Source: Molossus alvarezi (Eukaryota > Chordata > Mammalia > Chiroptera > Molossidae). Taken from it: a DNA stretch of 64,000 nt. The notes under the pieces were generated by a model, which was not told the origin of the DNA, searched no databases, and saw only the letters and a list, made by a program, of their open reading frames with translations. Shown one piece after another: positions 10,801 through 22,800 of the stretch (positions are counted from its first letter, which is position 1; every line of letters begins with the position of its first letter). The stretch covers positions 11,935,001-11,999,000 of the forward strand of contig CM073907.1 of NCBI GenBank assembly GCA_037176705.1, in the 5' to 3' direction. The position numbers and the translations under genes were made by a program.

Positions 10801-13800
10801 GGGGATCAGAGACGCCGCGGCGCCTGTCGGAGGCCAGGCCGGTGAGGAGGGGTCTGTTCTGCACCCACAGCGAGGTTTCCTGCAAGAGCTTGGAGGGCCA
10901 GGAGGGGCTGCGCCAGCTCATCTTCCACGTCACCTGCAGCATGAGGGACGTGGGCAGCACCATCGGCTGCCAGCGGCTCGTGGGGAGGCTGGTGGGTACC
11001 TCACATCCTGCGGAGGCAGAGGGGCCTGCGCCCCGTTTGTGGGGAGCCACCGCCTCTCTCTAGCGTGTCCTCGGGCTCCGTGGTCCCAGCCAGCAGTTTC
11101 ATGGGGGAAGGGGAGGGATGGGCAGCAGGCAGGCGGGGAGGCCGGGCACACCGGGCACACCTGGGGGCTCAGCCTGCCCATGTCCCCAGATCCCCAGGAG
11201 CTACCTGAGCCTCCAGGAGGCCGTGCTGGCAGAGCATCAGCGCCGCCGCCTGAGCGACGACGTGCAGTACCTGACGGACCGGCAGCTGGAGCAGCTGGTG
11301 GAGCAGACACCCTGCAATGACATCAACGACTACGAGGACCTGCAGTCTGGTGGGTGGGGGAGGGGCGCGGGCGGCACCGGGCACGCATGGGGTCCCGGAA
11401 AGGGGCACAGGTTTTCCACCACTCTGCGCATGTCTGCAAAGGACACAAATGCGTTGCGGGTATTGATTTGGGGGTCACACATCAATTCTCAGTAAGCGGA
11501 TTTGCAGAGATGGAATCCGGAATAAAGGGGACCGAGAGACGGGGGCTCCCCGGCTGGCGGCATGTTGGTACCTGCAGGGGGCAGCCGACCCATCCGAAGG
11601 CCCACATGTTGGTGTTTCCGGGGAAGAATCTGCGACCTGGCCCTCATGGACGTCGGGGGCCCGGGGGCCCTTGGCCCTCTGTCTGATGCTGCCCCTCCTC
11701 CTCTGCGTAGCCATCAGCTTCCTCATAGAGACCGGTGCCCTGCTGCACTTCCCTGACACCAGCCACGGCCTGCGGAACCTCTACTTCCTGGACCCCATCT
11801 GGCTGTCCGAGTGTCTGCAGAGGATCTTCAACATCAAAGGCTCCCGCTCAGTGGCCAAGAACGGGGTGATCCGGGCGGAGGACCTCAGGATGCTGCTGGT
11901 CGGGACCGGCTTCACGCAGCAGACGGAAGAACAGTATTTCCAGTTCCTGGCCAAGTTTGAGATCGCCCTGCCCGTGGCCAATGACAGGTGAGTGCTGGGA
12001 CCGGGCTGCGCCCGCTGCTGCGAGGAGGAGGAGCTGGGGCCGAGGGGTGGGCCGTGGTGTCTCTTTTCACGGGGTTCGAAGATAACCACTTGCTGAAAAG
12101 TTGTAGGAAAACATACAAGGATGGCATGAAAAATAACTTTGTGGGGGTTCACATTTCAGAGGGTCGATTGCTTGGTTATTTGGTGAATAGACGAGGAGTA
12201 AGTGACAAGGGTGTTCATGCTAATTGCACAGCTTGGCTTCAGGGTGCAGGGCCCGGGCTGGGTGGGCGGGTGATGCTCCAATCTAAGCCTGCTTGGTACT
12301 CAGGGCCTCCTGGCCTGAATTCAGTGTCAGCCACTTCCTGGGTCTGATCTGATATTGACCAGCAGCCAGGACCCCAAGTCCGCCAAATGTGTTTCCACCT
12401 TGCCTCCAACCCCGGAGTTCTGGGGCGAACCCACTGGAGCCTCCTGGGGCGCTGGCTTGGACCCGGCGCCTCTACCCCAGAGACTGTGTCAGCCATGCCC
12501 GGGTCCCACCGGAATTTCTACTCAGCCTTGTAGCTTTAGGAGGGGCCTCCAGCCCTATGGGAACCACCGGCGAGTCCTCAAAAGCAAAACCACAAAATGG
12601 ATTTCAAAATCCGCACGACCCCTCACACCGTGGCCGGGGGCGTCCTGGGCTTCGGTCCAGGAGAAAGCCCAGGGCCAGGCGGCTTGGGAGTGGACAGCGG
12701 TACCGAACACAACACGTGTCTGGTCATTTCATCAACAGGAGTGAGGAGGCGCTGACGCTCAGTAAGGGCAAGTCAGTTACGCGTGTATGCGAGTCTGCAT
12801 GGACGACAGTCAGCTCGTTGCCAGGTCCTCATGGAGGCTCAGTGCAGTGGTCAGAGCGTGGGGCTGGGATCTGAGGATGAGTCCCCGCTGCCTTTCTTTG
12901 CCCATCTGTGGAATGGGAATAATACACGAAGAGAGAGGCCCTGCAGCTGGGGTGGGTGAGAAGGTCCTTTATCCCCCCCAGGTCTGAAATGGGGAGCCCC
13001 TAAAACTTCACCAGCCGCCCCCTCTGGGCCTCGCCGCCCCTGGGAGCTGGGTGTCCCTTCTCTTCCCAAGTCGGGAGTGAGGTTGCAGAGGTCACAGGTG
13101 TGTGTAAGACCCCGAGCCAGGCTGTCACTTTATTTTCCTTCTACGATATATTTTTGGAATCTCTTCCAGAAAATTATAAAGACATTTTTATTGGAGGACC
13201 TAAACTGATGTGTTTTAAGAGGATTAGGAGGAAAAGCCTTTGTTAAGAAAGGGACACACCCTCGTTCTGCCCTGAGCCTGACCCTTGGGGACACTCTTGG
13301 AGGGACCTCCTGGCTTTCAGCTGTTTTCCAAGGACCACAGCCAGGGGCCGCGCGGTGACACGGTGATTCAGAGCTTTTATGACCAGCAAGACACTCTTGT
13401 CAAATGCCCTCCTTCGCGCGAACAGCCTCGTTCAGTCTTTAAAGGCGACTGCAGGGTCTCCGTTAGCCAAGAACAATAAATAGCTTCGAAAGCCAAAAAA
13501 CGCCACTCTGACCCCAGGACCTCCCTTGTCCTTGGGGCTGGACAGCTGTGTTTGTTTCCTCCGCCGTCCCGAGCCCATCTGAGGCGACTCCGGGCCGCCG
13601 CCCCTGTACATGCAGAGCCTCCCGGCGGTTTGCTCTGTGTGTCGCGTTTGCGATCACGGAAGGTTCCTGTCCTTTTCCGACGTCAGCCTGGTCTCTGTCT
13701 TAGAGACTCGATCCATACGTTCCCGCCTTCGTTCTCTCTTGGAGCATTTATTCTTAGCATATAAACTGCGCTCTCTTTTTCAAAACAAAATCCCAAGGCC

Positions 13801-16800
13801 CCGGAAAGAGGCAGCTGGCTGTCCGCGGGTCGGACGGTCACGGTGCCCTTTGGTGTTGCAGCTACCTCCTGCCGCACCTCCTCCCGTCCAAGCCGGGCCT
13901 GGACACCCACAGCATGCGGCGCCCCGCGGCCAACACCATTCAGAGGGTGTTTAAGATGAGCTTCGTTCCCGTTGGCTTCTGGCAACGGTTCATAGCGCGG
14001 ATGCTGATCAGCCTGGCAGAGATGGACCTCCAGGTAGTGGCGGTTTCTCCCCGGGTGGGGTCCCTGCAGCAGTGCCCTCGAGGGAGCGCCCTCTGCTGGA
14101 AGGTTTGACTAAAAAACGCTTTTCCTGCAGCAAAACTGTTGACTTAGGCCCAGGAGTTGAGCTGGGCACAGCCTTCGTCCTGCTGAGCCAGCAGACCCCT
14201 TGGAACCGTGCTGGGAACATAAGTCAGCACCTGGCTGGCTCAGAATAGTCCTTTGCAACCAGTGGTTAACCTGCTCCCAAATCCCTGCAGGGCTGGGCCC
14301 CACTCGAGGTTCTGAGTCAGTGGACATGGGCAGGGACCCAAGAATCTGCATATCTGACCGTTGTCCCAGGTGACCTGACGTTGGGGACCACACTTGAGAA
14401 CCACGTCCTTCCAGCCGTGGCTTAGCACCGAGGCCGTGCACCAGCCTCGCCTGGGAGCTTCTAACAGCACAGGCCAGGCCCCAGGCCATTTAAATCAGAA
14501 TCTTAGGGTGTGGCACCCAGACATGGGTGTTTTTTAAAAGCTCCCCATTGACTCCATGTCCAGTCAAGCTTGAGACCTTGGGCACAGAACGTGAACTTGG
14601 TCTGGAAGCAATGATGAGCTACGCCAAGGGGTTATTATCTGTGGGTTCTTGAAAGGATACCCGGCTGTCGGTCAGTGTTCATTTCATCGCAAGACAATAA
14701 CATAGAAGTGGTACTTGTCTAGAGTGTTGGTTCTCCAAGTGCTGTTCCCTGGACCAGCAGAATCAGCCTCACCTGGGAAATTCTTTTTTTTTTTCTTTAT
14801 TGATTCTAGAGAGAGAGGAAGGGATAGAGAAAGAGAGAACATCGATTGGCTGCCTCCTGCATGCCCCCCACTGGGGATCGGCCTACAACCTGGGCATGTG
14901 TCCTGACCCGGAATCGAACTGGGACCTCTTGGTGCCTGGGTCCCACCTGATACTCAGCCACTGAGCCACACCCGGCTGGGCCCTGGGAACTTCTCAGATA
15001 TGCAAATTCTCGGGCTGCCCAGCCCCTATACAGCAGAAACTCCAGGATGGAGCTCAGCACTCCATTTTTCACAAGCCTTCCGGAAGATTCTGACCCTCCC
15101 AACAGCATGAGAACCCCTGGTCTAAACCTGGACAGTCGGGCAGTTGACATTCAATTCAGTATGAGCTGACTTTTGCCACAGTCTAATTAAAAGGCCCTTG
15201 AGGAATTTACAGCTTCTTGGCTAAATTCAAGTATTTAAAAAAAAAATTTATTTTCCTTCATTGATTTTAGAGAGAGGGAGAGAGATAGAAACATCGATGA
15301 GGGAGAACATCTACTGGCCGCCTCCTGCATGCCCCCTACTGGGGATCGGGCCACAACCTGGGCATGTGCCCTGACCGGGAATCAAACCAGCGACCTCTTG
15401 GTGCAGGGTCAACGCTCAGCCACTGAGCCACACCGGCCGGGCCAAGTATTTTTTGATCTCCCCATTTTACTGAAATGTTAAAAAATAAAGCAAGAGCCTG
15501 AAAATTAAAACTGTCTCAGCTGCCCTGGCTGGTTTGGTTCAGCAGTGGAGCGTCAGCCCATGGACCAAAGAGTCGCAGGTTCAGTTCCGGCCAAGGGCAC
15601 GTACCTGGGTTGCAGTTGGTCCCCAGCCCTGGTCAGGTTGTGCGGGAGGCAACCAATCGATATATCTCTTTCCTGTCGATATTTCTCTCTCTCTCTCTCT
15701 CCCCCCTTCTTACTTTATCTGAAGATAAATGGGAAAAAATACTGTTGGGTGAGGATTAAGAAAAAAAACTGTCTCAGAAGGAGACAGTCTAGGGAGGCTA
15801 GTCTGACGCCAGAGGGTGGGCTGGTGGAAGGAGTAGGTACAGGACCTTGGTCCCCACTAGGTCACTCGGCCACCTGGCCCTCCCTTTGAAATCTCCCTGT
15901 TCTAAGCGAGAGCCCACAGAGCAGCAGCGTCGTGTGAGGCCTGAGCTCCCCAGGGGACTCAGTAAGCAGGGAGAGGGGCCCAGCCGGGGGAGCAGGTGGG
16001 CACCCTTCCCAGCACCATCCCTCACTCAAAATCAGGAAAAGAGTCCTATTGAAATTCAGATGAGGAAAAGAAAGGAGTCAGTCTCCTGAGCGGTCAATGC
16101 AGATTTGCAATGCTGAGATGCCACATGTCACCTATCAAATGAGCAGAGTTGAGTGGTACGAGCCAACCCAGAATCGTGAACCGGCCACACACCGTGGTCA
16201 GTGTGTGTACAGTGTCAGCGTTTGGAAAGAGATTCCTCAATCCAAGACGTTCAGACCCTGTCCCGCTAACCCTCTTGCCAGAATTGAACTGCGGACACTA
16301 TTTGAAATCAGAGAATGCTCTGTTCTTCTTTATCTTCATCAGGCTTGTTTGAAGGAGCAAGAGATGGGAACCGATCTAAGCATCCAAAGAAGAGAATGAC
16401 CTAGAAACTATTATACATAATCAAATATTGAGCTTTAGAGCCATGGATATTATAGATGTTTCCCAAGGCACTGGAAAACTGTAGCTTTTAAAAGTGTGCC
16501 AAGCCCTGGCCGGTTTGACTCAGTGATTAGAGCATCGGCCTACGGTCCAGAGAGACCCGGGTTCAGTTCCCGCGAAGGGCATGTACCTTGGTTGCAGTCT
16601 GCCCCTGGCCCTGGTTGGTCGTGTGGGTGGTAGCCACTCGATGTGTCCCTTTCACATCGATGTCTCTCTATCTCTCTCTCACTTCCTCTCTCTCCCTCCC
16701 ACTCTATCTGAACAAAAAAATGGAAAAATGTCCTTGAGTGAGGATAAAAAGAATTACAAAATAAAAATTAAAAGTGTGGCCCTGGCTGGTTTGGCTCAGC

Positions 16801-19800
16801 GGTTGGAGCGTCGGCCTGCGGTACAGAGAGACCCGGGTTCAGTTCCCGCTAAGGACACGTACCTCGGTTGCACTTTGTCCCCGGCCCTGGTTGGTCGTGC
16901 GGGTGGCAGCCACTCGATGTGTCCCTTCACATTGATGTTTCTCTCTCTCTCTCTCCCTCTCCCTTCCTCTCTCTCCCTCCCGCTCTATCTGAACAAAAAA
17001 TGGAAAAATGTCCTCGGGTGAGGATAAAAAAAATAAAATAAAAATAAAAGTGTGCCAAGTTAGAAATGCAAAATTAGAAATTTAGAAAATGAGAAATACT
17101 AGTTTAGGAAAGATGGCCTCAGCTGTTTTATCAACATACATGTAAATAGGAAAAAATTCTAGAATAAAATATTCCAAGTTATTTTCCTTTTCCTCGATCA
17201 TTGGTTTCCCACCAAGATATTTACCTCCACTTCGAGCTCAGACAGTGCAAACCCATATTTCCAACACGTATTCGTCCAGAGTGTGTACGTGTTCAAACGA
17301 TTCTGATATTTGCCCATTGGATATAAAAATACACCAAAATAGCCTCAGCCAGTTTGGCTCCACGGTTAGAGCATCAGTCCTCGGACCAAAGAGTTGCAGG
17401 TTCGATTCCCGGTCAAGGGCATGTACCTCGGTTGTGGTTCCATCCCCGGCCCTGGTCACGGTCATGCAGGAGGCAACCAATTGATGAGTCTTCCACGTCC
17501 GTGTTTCTCCCTCTCTCTCCCCCTCCCTCCCTCTCTAACAGAAAACCAATGGAAAAATATCCTTAGATGAGGATTAAAAGAAATAACTAACTAACTCACT
17601 AACTAAATAAATAAATAAACAAATAAGTAAGTAAGTAAGTAAGTAAAAACACACCAAAATCTTCCTAATCCCTCTGCTTGGTGGTGTTGGTGTTTTATTT
17701 TCTCATTTACCTTTTCCTGTATTTTCCTTGTTTTTTAACATACACGTTTGCTTGTAAAATCAGGGAGGGGCAGACTGGAAAAGTCTTCGGGGGACTGTCC
17801 CCAGGGTATCCTGGAGACCCCGTCCCACCGCCCGGCGTTCACTTGCAGCCGGATGTGCAGGCGGGGAGGGGCCGGGAGACCGTGGGCGTCGGTCCTGGCG
17901 GGCCCGGCCGGCATCTGCCCAGCTCTGCCCAGGGCCGGGAGCAGCCTGGACTCCGTGAGCAGGGTCTCGTCTCCGCCTCCAGCTCTTCGAAACGAAGAAG
18001 AACACGAAGAGCAGGCAGCGCAGAGTCACCATCTACAGCTTCGCGGGCAACCAGAGGAACCGCTGCAGTACCTTCCGCGTGAAGAGGAACCAGACCATCT
18101 ACTGGCAGGAAGGCCTCCTGGTCACTTTCGACGGGGGCTACCTCAGGTAGGAGCACCTGCTGGTCCCGGGCGCCTCCGCCGGGGCCTGGCCACTGGGTCC
18201 AGCTCTGCTCCCGAGAGCTGAGCATGCTGGAAAACACGTCCCCCACCCGTGTAGAGGGTCCCCATCTCCTCCCCCCTTCTCTTCTCCCCTCGGAGGGTGC
18301 AAAAGGCAAAGGAGGGTGTGGTGACAGCCCAGGACTTGAGCGGAGTGGGTGGCCACTGGGCTCTGCTCCCCCGTGGTCATTTACGTGGCCCCCTGCCCCC
18401 TGCCCTAGACCTGATGCCACTGGTCCCGAGGGAGACATGAGATACCTCCCTAGCCCTGGCTGTGTTTCTCAGTGGTTAGAGCGCCGAGCAAAGGGTTGTG
18501 GGTTTGACTCCCGGTCAAGAGCATGTCCCTGGGTTGCGGGTTCGATCCCCAGGTCCTGTCGGGGTGCATGCAGGAGACCACCCCAGGGTCCTCCACGGCC
18601 AGACCACCACGGCCTCCTTTTTGTCTCTGGGTTGCAGTGTGGAGTCCTCGGATGTGAACTGGAAAAAGAAAAAAAGTGGAGGAATAAAAATCATTTGCCA
18701 GTCAGAAATGAGGGACTTCTCCGCAATGGCTTTCATCACAGACCATGTCAACTCCCTGATCGATCAATGGTTTCCCGGTAAGGGAATGTTCTAGAACCCA
18801 GTCTATGCTCGTGATAATACAGGGGCCCTTGAACAACACGGGTCTGAACTGCGGATGTCCACTTACATGCAAGTTTCTAAAATAAACATACAGTTGGCCT
18901 CCGTGGCCGTGGGATTTGCATCCATGGATTCAACCAGCAGCGGTGGGATCCGTGGGGGCGGAGGGCTGACAGTCCGCAGTCTGCACCCTTTTCTATCCGG
19001 GACATGAGCACCTGCAGATCTGGTACTTGAGGGTCCTGGAACCCACCCCCATGGATATCGAGGGACAACTGTAGACACGTTTTGGGGGAGTCAAAGTTAT
19101 ATTCAGATTTTCAGCGACACGGAAAACTGTATTTTGTTTTGAGGTCAACGGTATTTCTTCGTAAGCCAAGGTAGCTTCTTATTTGGGGGGCAGAAATCCC
19201 ACTGGTGCGTAGCCCAGGGACATCAGAGGGGTCCTAAGGCCACTCGGGTGGAGCCCTGACCCCGGCAGGAGTCCAGCCTCAGGGTGGGGGGCGGCACTGC
19301 AGGGAAAACCCAGGCCCCCCGGCTGCCCAGTGTGCGGGCCGCTCAGTGGCCCTGTGACCACACGTGGTCCACAGAGACCCTCCACCTGAGCCTCACATGG
19401 TCTGCCACACGGTGGGGACAGTGCTGCTGGAATCTGGGGAGCCCGCAGGTGGACCTACACCTGCCACGACCCCTGCTCGTTCCCAGCCACCCCTCAGCCC
19501 CGAGTCCTGCAGGGGCTCAGCCACCTGCAGGGCCCTTTGCAAACCCAAAGAAAACACTCTTTGAAGTGCTGTTCCCACACCCTCTGTCTTGCTCCTGGAG
19601 CAGAGGCAGACCACAGGGCGGTCTCCAGGGAGGAGGCCCCAGCAAAGCCCGGCGGCCTCGTCCCCGTGAGCCCTCACCCTCTGGAGGCTGGCGGCCCGGC
19701 GAGCAGAGATCGGGTCTGGAATCCGAGCACCCAGGGCCTGCCAGCCGGTCCTCCAGCCTCCTGAGCCGGCTTCCGCCCCGGCTCGCCGTCCCTGCGTCCC

Positions 19801-22800
19801 AGGACAGCGCCACATGAGATGCTTAAGGACAATGCTAAGATACCTGCCTGGGTCCTTCGGGTGTTGACGGGCAGGGAACCTACAAGGAAAACACTTAGCG
19901 AGGGGCCTGAGAGGAGGTAGTTGGGGAGGTGCTTGACCATCCAAGGAGGGCTGCTAGGCCCCGTGTGTCTTCCCATCAACCCGTGGTCCTCATAGCAGGT
20001 GCTGTGGGGATTTAACCGGGGCTGGGGTTACGGGGCCGGGGGGGCAGCCCCATTCGACAGGAGGGATGGCTGAGGGCCTGCGACAGGGCTGCCTGGAGAC
20101 AGCACCGCCAGCCAGCTGGTAGGATGCTTCACACGGGGGCCTCGGACAGCAGGTGCGCCCGGAGAACCTGGGTCCACCTGGACCTTACACAAAGCAGGCC
20201 ATCAGCTCGGCCCGAGGGAACGTCGCGGGCACCCTCAAGGCTGTTTCTTACACCTCGTTCAGAGGCGGGCGGAAACATCGTGTCTCCTGCCCGGGGACCC
20301 ATGGAACGTACTCGGTTACGTCCCATGTGACTTACACTCGTGTCTCCCTTGCGTTGCTCTTCTACAAAGAACCTTCATCGCAAGCCTTGTGTTTCCAGTT
20401 CTAACCACTGGTTGGGATGCTGTCGCTGGAGCCTGGCTCAGACCCAGCCCGCAGGGTCCTGAGAGGGTCAGGCTGCAGGAGGATCCTCCACCTCCCAGCC
20501 TCTCTTCGGCCAGCCTGCTCAGGCCTCACCACCCGGCGGCTGTCCAGGGCACCCCTGGCCCCTCCCTGTGCACCATCCAGGGCTAAGGACCCCGAGAGCA
20601 GTAATGAAGGTTCAGCCACTCCCTGGGGGCCAGGAGAGAGCGGACAGACCTCCTGGGAAAGGCTCCCCAGGCTGGGTTTGCAGATGCTGCTTAGGGACCC
20701 CCCCACCGTGGCCGCCTTTGTGTGAGCTGTTCCCTGCTGTCCCCGTGCAGCCCTGACAGCCACGGAGAGCGATGGGACCCCGCTCATGGAGCAGTACGTG
20801 CCCTGCCCGGTCTGCGAGACGTCGTGGGCCCAGGGCGCTGACCCTAGTGAGAAATCAGAGGACGTGCAGTACTTTGACATGGAAGACTGTGTGCTGACGG
20901 CCATCGAGCGGGACTTCATCACCTGCCCCAGGCACCCCGACCTCCCCGTGCCCCTCCAGGAGCTGGTCCCCGAGCTGTTCATGACCGACTTCCCGGCCAG
21001 GTAGGTCACGACACCGCGCCGCACGGTGGGCCCCTCGCGCACACAGCTGCTGTGGCTGCTGCTCCCCACGGTCTCTGGTGACTTGGGCCCTGTCCCAGGC
21101 TTTCCACGCGAGGCACGCAGCCCAGCCGGGCAGAGCGCTGGGAGGGAGAGGCCATTCCCGGACCCCACGTGAGAGCTGGTCCCCCCTCTGAGTCCTGCTG
21201 TGCTGCCTGCTCGGGGAATAGAAGTCAGATGCTCCCAGTTATCAAGAAAGGGGGCGCTCTCAGACCTGCAGCCTCCCTCTCCTGCCTCGGCAGACGCCGA
21301 GTCCCACGGGCTGTTCTCAGCCTGAGCATCACGTCCCCGAAATCTGTTGAGTCTAATCCAAGACCATCAAGGGGGGAGGGGAGGCTGCAGAAAACATTCT
21401 GTGGTCCCATTAAGCAGGAAACCATCACGGAAATTCACGTGCTGCGTACAAGGTGGAATCTTCTGTAGCTGTCGAGCCAGAAGGTGTCATCTGGTCTCCC
21501 TGAAGACAGTCGGACATTGTGGTTACTTACCACTCGTTCGGAGTTGTGAAGTCCTGTTATTCTCTCTTTTTGTTTGTTTGTTTTTATTCATCTTCACCTG
21601 AGGATGTGTTTCCATTGATTTTTTTTTTTTTTTTTTTTTTTTAGGTAGAGTTGAAGGGAGGGAAAGAGAGAGAGCGAGAGAGAGAAACATCGATGTGAGA
21701 GAGACACATTGACGGGCTGCCTCCCTCACAGCCGCCGTGGCCAGGACAAACCTCCAACCCAGGCACGTGCCCTTGATCAGGAATTGAACCCGAGACACTT
21801 CGGTCCTCGGCCCAATGCTCTGATCACTGAGCCAAACTGGCCAGGGCTGTTATTTTCTTAGTCAAAGGATTGCTATTCTAGTGAAACTTTTTGGAAGAGG
21901 GGGAAGGACTAACACATCCTCATTTTTCCAAATTGCTCCCCCGTCCGAAAAAAATAGATGTGAGGCAGTCTGTGATGCTGCAGACTTGGGGTCCCGATGC
22001 CGGCTTCTGGGGGAGTCTGTTAGGTTAAGAAACTGCTCCCTACATTGGATAGTTTCTCTCGTCGTCTTCTCAGCATCCGCCGTTACTCCATGATGGAGAC
22101 GCCCCTCAGGCACCTCCCTTCTGCAAAATGATTTCCCTTTGTCCCTACATCTTTAACACAGGAATGGACGTTTCTCGGAGACCACCTGCAGTCTGCATGT
22201 GCAGGAATCAGATCTGGGGGGGACGGGATCCCGATTAGTCCGCGAGTTTTAGATTTTCACGGAATGACTGAACCTGTGTGACCTCAGTGCCCCCGGCGGG
22301 TCTGCTGTCTGGAACCTGCGAAGCCAGCTTGCTCTCGCTCTCGGGCTGGCTCTCATGACAGGCCGTCGCGGGGCTCCGGAACCAGGTTGCTGGTCCAGGG
22401 GTTGACTAGCCCGGCGACCTGCACTGGACCCGCAGCCCGGCACAGGCTGTCTGGGAAGGTCGGCGCAGCCCCGCCGGGGGTCGGGGCAGGTGGCGCCTGT
22501 TCCGACTGGCACCATGTGTCTGCAGGCTCTTCTTGGAGAACAGCAGGTTGGAGCACAGCGAGGATGAGGGCAGCGTGCTGGGCCAAGGCGGCAGCGGCAC
22601 CATTATCTACCGGGCCCGGTACCGTGGCCAGCCCGTGGCGGTGAAGCGATTTCAGATCAAGAAATTCAAGAACTTCGCCAACGTCCCAGCAGGTAACGGG
22701 GCCCTGCGGCCTGTCTCTCAGACGTGCGCCCCTCCACCCACACTCATGCCAACTCAGGGAGGCCTGAGGCCACAGCACGTGGCAGGAAGGGGAGGTGGGC

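Noticed and set aside
18224..18794. ORF covering the 18638 exon and extending upstream
   Set aside because: The upstream part is intron and SINE sequence; the acceptor at 18637 defines the real start of coding.
20401..21168. 255-codon ORF on the minus strand
   Set aside because: It is antisense to the LRRK1 exon 20751-21000 and has no recognisable domain.
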